Shown here one piece after another: positions 31,184-37,647 of a stretch of DNA of 37,647 nucleotides (the first letter of the stretch is position 1; the number at the start of each line of letters is the position of its first letter). The DNA lies in contig CAIMGI010000021.1 of the NCBI GenBank assembly GCA_903840505.1, positions 1-37,647 on the forward strand, written 5' to 3'. This DNA is from an uncultured Bacteroidota bacterium. Its GTDB lineage: Bacteria; Bacteroidota; Bacteroidia; UBA4408. Position numbers and translations under genes: made by a program. Below the pieces are notes generated by a model that saw only the letters and a program-made list of their open reading frames with translations, was not told the DNA's origin and did no database searches.

Positions 31184-31749
31184 TTATTTTCTTTACTGAT
31201 ATCCCCATCACTTTCTGCCTTTTCTCTTCCTCTCTTGTAAATTTTTATTGCCAACAATAAGGTTACTGCAAAAACAACAAAGCCAAGCATTCCCCAAATT
31301 AAACCGGTGTTACTTTTAAGTACAATTAAAAATACAATGGCGACTAAAAACAAGGTAGCCAATTCATTCCACATACGAAGTTTAAAAGATGAATATTTTA
31401 TGTTGTTTTTTTGTAATTGTTTGAACATAACGTGACATTCAATATGGTACAATACCAATCCGCCTACAAAACATAATTTTAAAATAAAATATGCTTGAGT
31501 TAAAAAGATGGGTACTTCCCAAAGCATCCAACCGCCCAGTATCAAAGTAATTATCATTGATGGCCAAGTAATACCATACCACAATCGTTTTTCCATTAAT
31601 TTATATTGGGTTTGAAGTATGCTTTTTTCGGGTTCTTCCTTTTTTTCGGCTTCTGTATGGTAAATAAATAAGCGAACGATATAAAATAGTCCTGCAAACC
31701 AAGTAACAACAAAAATAATGTGTAAGGCTTTTAAGTATTCAAAAGGCAT
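31180..31749 (-). CDS. hemJ: HemJ-like (CopD/UPF0093 family) membrane protein
   Basis: The 189-residue protein has about five membrane helices and opens YLKALHIIFVVTWFAGLFYIVRLFIYH, close to the HemJ pattern with its conserved histidines at residues 10 and 30. KLMEKRLWYGITWP follows, matching the conserved MExRL region. HemJ oxidises protoporphyrinogen IX to protoporphyrin IX in heme synthesis. The related CopD family binds copper, but the N-terminal match favours HemJ. The C-terminus is a charged tail (KRGREKAESDGDISKENN). It has its own -7 box and overlaps the stop of the SPOR gene. Confidence 0.78.
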   Translation of the reverse strand: MPFEYLKALHIIFVVTWFAGLFYIVRLFIYHTEAEKKEEPEKSILQTQYKLMEKRLWYGITWPSMIITLILGGWMLWEVPIFLTQAYFILKLCFVGGLVLYHIECHVMFKQLQKNNIKYSSFKLRMWNELATLFLVAIVFLIVLKSNTGLIWGMLGFVVFAVTLLLAIKIYKRGREKAESDGDISKENN

Positions 31750-31763
31750 ATAGATATTTTTTA

Positions 31764-31771
31764 CAAATGTA
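31764..31771 (-). promoter_or_regulatory. -7 box (TACATTTG) for the hemJ-like gene
   Basis: The minus strand reads TACATTTG, matching TAnnTTTG, 14 bases upstream of the ATG at 31749. Confidence 0.5.
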
Positions 31772-31832
31772 CACTATTTAGCTCTTTAATGTGCGTATCA
31801 ATGTATGATTGTAACTATAAATTATAAAACAA

Positions 31833-31840
31833 TATCTTTG
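31833..31840 (+). promoter_or_regulatory. -7 box (TATCTTTG) for the acyl-CoA thioesterase
   Basis: TATCTTTG matches TAnnTTTG and ends 14 bases before the ATG at 31855. It overlaps the GTG at 31840, which rules that codon out as the start. Confidence 0.55.
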
Positions 31841-31854
31841 TGAAAAACATTTCT

Positions 31855-32373
31855 ATGGCACTTAATCCACGCAACGCAAAAGATTCCTTAACAATAACTA
31901 CCGAACACGTATTGCCCAATGATACCAACCACATTGGTAATTTATTTGGTGGGCGATTATTGCAATGGATGGATACCACTGCGGCTATTTCGGCCCATAG
32001 GCATTGTAAAAGAGTGTGTGTTACTGCAACTGTTAACAATGTTTCATTTAATAAACCAATAAAACAAGGTAGTATTGTAACATTGGAAGCAAAGGTTTCC
32101 CGTACTTTTAACACCAGTATGGAAGTGTTCATTGATGTGTGGGTCGAAGATCCTGTTACAAGTGAAAGAACAAAATGCAACGAGGCCATCTATACTTTTG
32201 TTGCCATCGATCAAAATGGTTCACCTTTGCCTGTCCCTCACGTTATTCCTGAAACTGCAGAAGAAATATCACGATTTGAAGGCGCTTTGCGCAGAAGGCA
32301 GTTGGCTTTAATTTTAGCTGGAAGAATGAATCCGGACGATGCTACCGAATTAAAGGCTTTGTTTGGTAAATAA
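31855..32373 (+). CDS. Acyl-CoA thioesterase (hotdog fold, YciA/BFIT-like)
   Basis: The enzyme hydrolyses acyl-CoA to free acid and CoA, likely as a housekeeping control of acyl-CoA pools. The 172-residue protein has the hotdog core VLPNDTNHIGNLFGGRLLQWMDTTAAISAHRH, with N25 and D40 in the catalytic and CoA-binding positions typical of the family. The following strands include VTATVNNVSFNKPIKQGSIV and NEAIYTFVAID. The C-terminal helix (EGALRRRQLALILAGRM) is typical of the longer bacterial forms. The ATG at 31855 is chosen because a promoter overlaps the upstream GTG. The stop is 1 base from the convergent gene. Confidence 0.92.
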   Translation: MALNPRNAKDSLTITTEHVLPNDTNHIGNLFGGRLLQWMDTTAAISAHRHCKRVCVTATVNNVSFNKPIKQGSIVTLEAKVSRTFNTSMEVFIDVWVEDPVTSERTKCNEAIYTFVAIDQNGSPLPVPHVIPETAEEISRFEGALRRRQLALILAGRMNPDDATELKALFGK

Positions 32374-32374
32374 A

Positions 32375-32890
32375 TTAAGCTATAATCTTTTTCTTGCGAA
32401 GCTCTGCTAGAACAGTGTTAAGCTCTTCCATTTGTAAGGTTCCAAATAGCGCTTTTTTACCGTTTTTCAATTCAAATTGCAATCCTTTATTGCCAGATAC
32501 ATTATATGCTCTTCCACTGCTACTAAGTAATCCTTTTATTCCCCATCCGCCATATTCCCATAATGGCCTATATTCTCGGGTATAAACTTTTTCTACATCT
32601 GCCCATTTAATTTCTTTCTTGCTCAAATGAAATGGAAAAAATCGATACGTAAATCCTTCTTCATTTATTTCTGTTTCCAGTTTAAAAATTCTGATGAGCA
32701 ATACGCTAAAGCCAAAAGGAGCAAGTGTAGTAAAAATTAACATTGTATTTGAAACAGGTTTGTCACCAAAAGGTATCCCTAAAATTATCTGTTGATAAAC
32801 TGCCCAAACAGCAATTCCTAATAGGGGTATTAGTAGTGCATAAATCCACCACTGATTGAATCGTTGGCTTTCATTAAACTGTATTTCCAT
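32375..32890 (-). CDS. DUF6141-like two-helix membrane protein
   Basis: The 171-residue protein has two membrane helices near residues 15-32 and 48-68. A cytoplasmic domain with the pattern of a PH-like fold follows: FKLETEINEEGFTYRFFPF, KKEIKWADVEKVYTREYRPL. The later GGWGIKGLLSSSGRAYNVSGNKGLQFELKNGKKALFGT resembles the conserved end of DUF6141, recalled from memory. The function of that family is not known to me. It diverges from carB across 137 bases and converges on the thioesterase gene with 1 base between the stops. Confidence 0.72.
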   Translation of the reverse strand: MEIQFNESQRFNQWWIYALLIPLLGIAVWAVYQQIILGIPFGDKPVSNTMLIFTTLAPFGFSVLLIRIFKLETEINEEGFTYRFFPFHLSKKEIKWADVEKVYTREYRPLWEYGGWGIKGLLSSSGRAYNVSGNKGLQFELKNGKKALFGTLQMEELNTVLAELRKKKIIA

Positions 32891-32984
32891 AGCGAAGAGT
32901 TAAAGGCTTAAAATTAGGAATTTATGCTTGGTTATTTGTTATATTATCGGTAAAAAAAGGTCTTTAAAATTCGCTTTTTAATAG

Positions 32985-32992
32985 TAACTTCG
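32985..32992 (+). promoter_or_regulatory. Variant -7 box (TAACTTCG) for carB
   Basis: TAACTTCG differs from TAnnTTTG at one position and lies 35 bases before the carB ATG at 33028. The match is weaker than the TTTG boxes. Confidence 0.35.
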
Positions 32993-33027
32993 CAGCATTG
33001 TGAAACAGATAAAATATTCAATCATAA

Positions 33028-35844
33028 ATGCCAAAAGATAATTCAATAAAGTCGGTACTCATAATCGGCAGTGGTCCCATTGTAATTGGGCAAGCTTGTG
33101 AATTTGATTATAGTGGGTCGCAGGCAGCAAAATCGCTGAAAGAAGAAGGAATTGAAGTAACGTTAATCAATTCGAATCCTGCTACAATTATGACGGATAA
33201 AGTAACAGCCGATAATATTTATTTATTGCCTCTTACAGTTCAATCAATTCAACATATATTAAAGGAAAGACATATTGATGCGGTGTTGCCTACTATGGGT
33301 GGACAAACAGCCTTGAACCTCGCAATGAAATGTGATGAAATGGGTGTTTGGAAAAAGCACAACGTGCGTATGATTGGGGTAGATGTAGAAGCAATTGTGA
33401 TTACAGAGGACAGAGATAAGTTCCGAAATAGAATGAATGAGATTGGGGTAAATTCAGCACCTTCAAAAATTGCAAAGTCCTTTTTGGAAGGAAAAGAAGT
33501 TGCACAAGAATTTGGTTTCCCATTGGTAATTCGCCCTTCATTCACTTTGGGTGGAAGCGGTGGAGCTGTTGTTTATAAAAAGGAAGAGTTTGATGCTGCT
33601 CTTAATCGCGGTTTGCATACTTCACCCATACACGAAGTGTTAATTGATAAAGCGGTATTGGGTTGGAAGGAATTTGAATTGGAATTGTTGCGTGATGCTG
33701 CCGACAATGTTGCCATCATTTGTTCGATAGAAAATTTTGACCCGATGGGAGTGCATACCGGTGACAGCATAACAGTAGCACCAGCACAAACATTGAGCGA
33801 CACAACCTATCAAAAAATGCGTACAATGGCCATAAAGATGATGCGCTCCATTGGAAATTTTGCAGGTGGTTGTAATGTACAGTTTGCTGTAAGTGACGAT
33901 GAAAATGAAGATATTATTGCGATTGAAATAAATCCACGTGTGTCGCGCTCATCTGCATTGGCAAGTAAAGCAACAGGTTATCCCATTGCTCGTATCGCTG
34001 CCAAATTGGCTATAGGGTATAATTTAGATGAATTACAAAATCAAATTACAAAGTCCACATCGGCTTATTTTGAGCCTACCCTGGATTATGTAATTGTAAA
34101 AATACCCCGTTGGAATTTTGATAAATTTAAAGGTGCAAACCGTGAACTTGGTTTTCAAATGAAATCCGTAGGGGAAGTAATGGCAATTGGACGAACGTTT
34201 CAGGAAGCCTTGCAAAAAGCTTGTCAGTCGCTGGAAATAAAGCGTAATGGATTGGGTGCCGATGGTAAAGAAGTAAGAAATCAAAATGAATTATTGAAAA
34301 GTTTAGAGCGACCAAGTTGGAATCGCTTGTTTCATATTTATGATGCAATGAAGTTGGGAATTGCATTCAACACCATTCAAAAACTTACTCGAATAGACCC
34401 TTGGTTTCTTTCTCAAATAGAAGAATTGGTAGTGCTTGAAAGGGAGATTGAAAGATTCAGTTTGACTACGATTCCGCGTGATTTGTTATACACAGCAAAG
34501 CAAAAAGGATATGCTGATAGGCAAGTTGCACATTTATTAAAATGTTTCGAAAGTGAAGTGTTTATTAAGCGAATAGAGATGGGTATTAAACGTGTTTATA
34601 AAATGGTTGATACTTGTGCTGCTGAATTTGAAGCTAAAACACCGTATTACTATTCTACTTTTGAGGATGAAAACGAAAGCATTCCTTCCGACAAAAAGAA
34701 AGTGATTGTGTTAGGCAGCGGACCGAATCGCATTGGACAAGGAATTGAATTCGATTACAGTTGTGTGCACGGAATACTTGCTGCCAAAGAATGTGGTTAT
34801 GAAACAATTATGATTAATTGTAATCCAGAAACCGTTTCAACGGATTTTAGTACTGCCGATAAACTTTATTTTGAGCCGGTTTTTTGGGAACATATTTACG
34901 ATATTATTTTAAATGAAAAGCCTGAAGGTGTTATTGTTCAGTTAGGCGGGCAAACAGCGTTAAAGCTTGCTGAAAAATTAGACAGATATGGTATTAAAAT
35001 ATTGGGAACATCGTTTAAAGCATTAGATTTAGCCGAAGATAGAGGTAGCTTTTCTACCTTGTTAAAGGATAATAACATTCCTTATCCAAAGTTTGGTGTG
35101 ATTGAGGATGCTGAACAAGCCGTTCGTTTGTCTCGCGAATTGGGTTATCCGTTACTAGTTAGACCATCGTATGTGTTGGGCGGACAAGGAATGAAGATTG
35201 TTATCAATGAACAGGAATTGGAGCAACACGTTGTAAATATTTTGCGTGATATACCGGATAACAAAGTATTGTTGGATCACTTTTTAGAAGGAGCCATTGA
35301 AGCGGAAGCCGATGCTATTTGTGATGGAAAGGATGTTTACATTATTGGAATAATGGAGCATATTGAGCCTGCCGGAATTCATTCGGGCGATTCTTATGCC
35401 GTATTGCCACCCTTCGATTTGAGCGAAAACGTAATGAAGCAAATAGAGAAGTATACTAAAACGATTGCTTTGGCGTTAGAAACTGTCGGTTTAATTAATA
35501 TACAGTTTGCCATTAAAGACGAAATAGTGTACATCATTGAAGCCAATCCGCGTGCATCACGCACTGTTCCTTTTATTGCAAAAGCATACGATGAGCCTTA
35601 TGTTAACTATGCTACGAAAGTAATGTTGGGTGAAAAAAAGGTGAAGGATTTTAAATTCAATCCGCGCAAAAAAGGTTATGCCATCAAGATTCCTGTTTTT
35701 TCCTACGAAAAATTTCCCGAGGTAAACAAGGAGTTAGGACCTGAAATGAAATCAACAGGCGAGGCTATTTATTTTATTGATGATTTAACAGACGAGTATT
35801 TTCATACTATCTATTCAGAACGTAATTTGTATTTAAGTAAATAA
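33028..35844 (+). CDS. carB: Carbamoyl-phosphate synthase large chain (CarB) without the C-terminal MGS domain
   Basis: CarB makes carbamoyl phosphate from bicarbonate, ammonia (delivered by CarA) and ATP for arginine and pyrimidine synthesis. The 938-residue protein has two ATP-grasp halves. Half 1 has [20 protein letters not shown] at about 10-29, and [14 protein letters not shown]. Half 2 has [18 protein letters not shown] near 568, and [13 protein letters not shown]. Each half has its E-x-N metal site ([16 protein letters not shown] and [16 protein letters not shown]). An oligomerization-type segment lies between. The protein ends at about the residue where the E. coli enzyme (1073 residues) begins its allosteric MGS domain, so UMP and ornithine control may differ. 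It reads into a DUF4834-like gene 2 bases on. Confidence 0.95.
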   Translation: MPKDNSIKSVLIIGSGPIVIGQACEFDYSGSQAAKSLKEEGIEVTLINSNPATIMTDKVTADNIYLLPLTVQSIQHILKERHIDAVLPTMGGQTALNLAMKCDEMGVWKKHNVRMIGVDVEAIVITEDRDKFRNRMNEIGVNSAPSKIAKSFLEGKEVAQEFGFPLVIRPSFTLGGSGGAVVYKKEEFDAALNRGLHTSPIHEVLIDKAVLGWKEFELELLRDAADNVAIICSIENFDPMGVHTGDSITVAPAQTLSDTTYQKMRTMAIKMMRSIGNFAGGCNVQFAVSDDENEDIIAIEINPRVSRSSALASKATGYPIARIAAKLAIGYNLDELQNQITKSTSAYFEPTLDYVIVKIPRWNFDKFKGANRELGFQMKSVGEVMAIGRTFQEALQKACQSLEIKRNGLGADGKEVRNQNELLKSLERPSWNRLFHIYDAMKLGIAFNTIQKLTRIDPWFLSQIEELVVLEREIERFSLTTIPRDLLYTAKQKGYADRQVAHLLKCFESEVFIKRIEMGIKRVYKMVDTCAAEFEAKTPYYYSTFEDENESIPSDKKKVIVLGSGPNRIGQGIEFDYSCVHGILAAKECGYETIMINCNPETVSTDFSTADKLYFEPVFWEHIYDIILNEKPEGVIVQLGGQTALKLAEKLDRYGIKILGTSFKALDLAEDRGSFSTLLKDNNIPYPKFGVIEDAEQAVRLSRELGYPLLVRPSYVLGGQGMKIVINEQELEQHVVNILRDIPDNKVLLDHFLEGAIEAEADAICDGKDVYIIGIMEHIEPAGIHSGDSYAVLPPFDLSENVMKQIEKYTKTIALALETVGLINIQFAIKDEIVYIIEANPRASRTVPFIAKAYDEPYVNYATKVMLGEKKVKDFKFNPRKKGYAIKIPVFSYEKFPEVNKELGPEMKSTGEAIYFIDDLTDEYFHTIYSERNLYLSK

Positions 35845-35846
35845 AA

Positions 35847-36071
35847 ATGCAAGAATTTATTTTAACATTGGTTATTATTTTTGTTCTCTTCAGAATATTT
35901 AGCAGCAACTCTTCTTCATCAAGGAGTAGCTTTAATTTTACTCAAAATAATTACAATCAAAAGCAAGATAAAAGTGAAGAGGCAGGGAAAGTTTCTATTA
36001 ATAAGCCCGATTCAAATCTTTCAAAAAATAAGGACATAGGTGAATACGTTGATTACGAAGAAGTAAAATAA
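35847..36071 (+). CDS. DUF4834-like small membrane protein
   Basis: The 74-residue protein has one N-terminal membrane helix (FILTLVIIFVLFRIF), a Ser/Asn/Gln-rich low-complexity middle, and the C-terminal motif GEYVDYEEVK, which I recall as the conserved end of DUF4834 proteins in Bacteroidota. The ATG is 2 bases after the carB stop and the next gene begins 21 bases after its own stop, so the three probably share an mRNA. DUF4834 genes are often next to YfhO-like genes, as here. The function is unknown. Confidence 0.8.
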   Translation: MQEFILTLVIIFVLFRIFSSNSSSSRSSFNFTQNNYNQKQDKSEEAGKVSINKPDSNLSKNKDIGEYVDYEEVK

Positions 36072-36092
36072 TAACCACAATTCATTTGAAAT

Positions 36093-37647
36093 ATGAAAAA
36101 TATAGATTTTAAAAAATTACTTCCCCACTTTTTTGCAGTATTATTTTTTGCTGTTATTACATTGGCTTATTTTTCTCCTTTATGGGAATTCCCATTTTCA
36201 CATGGGGAAGCTAAAAAGATAAAGCAGGGCGATATTGTGAACTTTACAGGTATGTCGAAGGAGATTGTGGACTTTAGAAAAGAAAAGGGTCAAGAACCGC
36301 TTTGGACAAATTCGATGTTCGGAGGTATGCCGGCTTATCAAATTTCGGTTGCATATCCATCTAACTTACTTCCATTTTTTCGTGGAATATTAACATTGGG
36401 ATTGCCTTTTCCTGCAAGCATTTTATTTCTTTGCTTAATTGGGTTTTACATATTGCTTATTACTTTTAGAATCGAGCCGCTCTTGTCGGCTGCCGGAGCA
36501 ATTGCCTTTTCATTTTCATCCTATTTTTTCATACTCATTGAGGCCGGGCATAATACAAAAGGTTTAGCAATTGCTTTCATGGCTCCTGTTATTGCTGGTG
36601 TAATACTCACCTATCGGGGAAGGGTGTATTTGGGTGCCGCGATTACAGCTTTATTTTTATCACTTGAAATATTGGCGAACCACTTACAAATTACTTATTA
36701 TCTGTTGTTTATATTGCTTGCCTTAGCTGCTATTGAATTGTATGATGCAATAAAAAATAAGCATATTTCGCAGTTTGTTAAGCAATCGGCTTTTTTGGTA
36801 GTTGCGGCTATTTTGGCAATTGGTCCGAATATTACCAATTTATTAGCCACAGCGGAATACGGTAAATATACTACGCGTGGTCAGTCGGAGCTTACTGAAA
36901 ATGCTGATAATAAAACTACAGGCTTAGATAGAGATTATGCAACTCAATGGAGTTATGGTGTTGGAGAAAGTTTTTCTTTGATGATTCCAAATTTTAAAGG
37001 TGGAGCATCGGGAGCAATAAATACGAATAAAGATAATAAGTCGGCCCTAGAAAATGTTGACCCACAATTTCGTGAGTACGTTGGAAATATTGACCAATAT
37101 TGGGGCGATCAACCCTTTACATCAGGTCCTGTTTATGTAAGCGCCATTATTTGTTTCCTATTTATGTTGGGTATGTTTTTTATTGAAGGTCCTATAAAAT
37201 GGTGGCTTCTTTCTATAACTGTACTTTCTATTATGCTTTCGTGGGGTAACAACTTTATGCCTTTAACAGATTTCTTTTTAGATTATGTACCCGGTTATAA
37301 TAAATTTAGGGCAGTATCAATGATACTGGTAATAGCAGAATTGGCTATGCCATTGTTAGCCATATTAGCCATTAAGAAAATTGTTGAAAATCCAAACATC
37401 ATAAAGGAAAAGCGTAAACAGGTTTACATTGCTTTGGGCTCAACTGCCGGTTTGTGTTTATTATTTTATCTAATGCCGGGAATGTTTTTCGATTTCTTTA
37501 AAGCAGGTGAGTACGATGATATAACGGAAGAATCGTGTGTAAAAACAAAAGAATTATTTGAAAATTGGAGTAACAATAATTGGATAGAAACTGAATATAT
37601 TAACTCAGACGAAATACAAATTATCAAAAAGGATATAGAGTCAATTG
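36093..37647 (+). CDS. YfhO-family polytopic membrane protein, partial (5' end)
   Basis: An ATG at 36093 opens a frame that stays open to the right edge, covering 518 codons and one base with no stop. The protein has many hydrophobic helices and opens with KLLPHFFAVLFFAVITLAYFSPLWEF. The blocks KQGDIVNFTGMSKEI, PLWTNSMFGGMPAYQIS, NHLQITYYLLF and WGDQPFTSGPVYV match the YfhO-like family of Bacteroidota, which is usually about 800 residues, so roughly a third is missing. In Bacillus, YfhO is a polyprenyl-phosphate-sugar-dependent glycosyltransferase (GT-C-like). That role is inferred here. It follows the DUF4834-like gene by 21 bases. Confidence 0.82.
   Translation, partial: MKNIDFKKLLPHFFAVLFFAVITLAYFSPLWEFPFSHGEAKKIKQGDIVNFTGMSKEIVDFRKEKGQEPLWTNSMFGGMPAYQISVAYPSNLLPFFRGILTLGLPFPASILFLCLIGFYILLITFRIEPLLSAAGAIAFSFSSYFFILIEAGHNTKGLAIAFMAPVIAGVILTYRGRVYLGAAITALFLSLEILANHLQITYYLLFILLALAAIELYDAIKNKHISQFVKQSAFLVVAAILAIGPNITNLLATAEYGKYTTRGQSELTENADNKTTGLDRDYATQWSYGVGESFSLMIPNFKGGASGAINTNKDNKSALENVDPQFREYVGNIDQYWGDQPFTSGPVYVSAIICFLFMLGMFFIEGPIKWWLLSITVLSIMLSWGNNFMPLTDFFLDYVPGYNKFRAVSMILVIAELAMPLLAILAIKKIVENPNIIKEKRKQVYIALGSTAGLCLLFYLMPGMFFDFFKAGEYDDITEESCVKTKELFENWSNNNWIETEYINSDEIQIIKKDIESI

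Noticed and set aside
1-37647. CRISPR arrays, IS elements, prophage, tRNA or rRNA genes
   Set aside because: I saw no direct-repeat array, transposase or integrase reading frame, terminal inverted repeats, or tRNA/rRNA signature on either strand by eye.

Overview
This window is a compact, low-GC stretch of a Bacteroidota chromosome, most like the class Flavobacteriia in gene content. Supporting signs are a TamB-like protein beside tsaD, RimB-RimK, a PadR-PspC pair, an HU-CCDC81/SPOR protein, small membrane families resembling DUF6341, DUF6427, DUF4834 and DUF6141, kdsB (so LPS with Kdo), and at least sixteen copies of the Bacteroidota -7 promoter box TAnnTTTG placed just upstream of genes. 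I see no rRNA, tRNA, IS element, phage gene or CRISPR array, and no gene-free stretch over 300 bases. The largest gaps are 141 and 213 bases, and they hold promoters.

Layout. 1-1300: a partial methyltransferase and a GT2 glycosyltransferase (surface glycan or lipid work), then a small secreted Cys/Lys-rich protein with its own promoter and terminator. 1586-5155: an apparent operon bioB - outer-membrane barrel - bioF - psd, joining biotin and phospholipid synthesis. 5235-10263: trmD, a 900-residue tandem D-Ala-D-Ala-ligase-like protein, rdgB and tsaD. 10306-15796: a giant TamB-like protein diverging from tsaD through a palindromic promoter, then a di-heme cytochrome c peroxidase. 15863-19903: a thioredoxin-fold protein, a large TPR-PD40-SPOR gene broken by two frameshifts, and an O-methyltransferase. 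19920-23709: PspC and PadR, purD and a 53-residue membrane protein. 23785-29218: a DUF6427-like membrane protein, RimK and RimB, an unknown membrane-anchored protein and a heme-type TonB receptor. 29295-37647: kdsB, an HU-CCDC81/SPOR protein, a HemJ-like protein, an acyl-CoA thioesterase, a DUF6141-like protein, carB, a DUF4834-like protein and a YfhO-like protein that runs off the end.

Most genes are core housekeeping: purine and pyrimidine synthesis, tRNA modification, biotin, phospholipid, LPS and envelope assembly. The points most worth a second look are the tandem Ddl-like protein, whose halves differ at active-site positions; the TPR-PD40-carboxypeptidase-like-triple-SPOR gene with two opposite-sign frameshifts; the tsaD/tamB promoter palindrome together with the missing canonical tamB start; and the secreted Cys/Lys peptide. 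No obviously new multi-gene system stands out.
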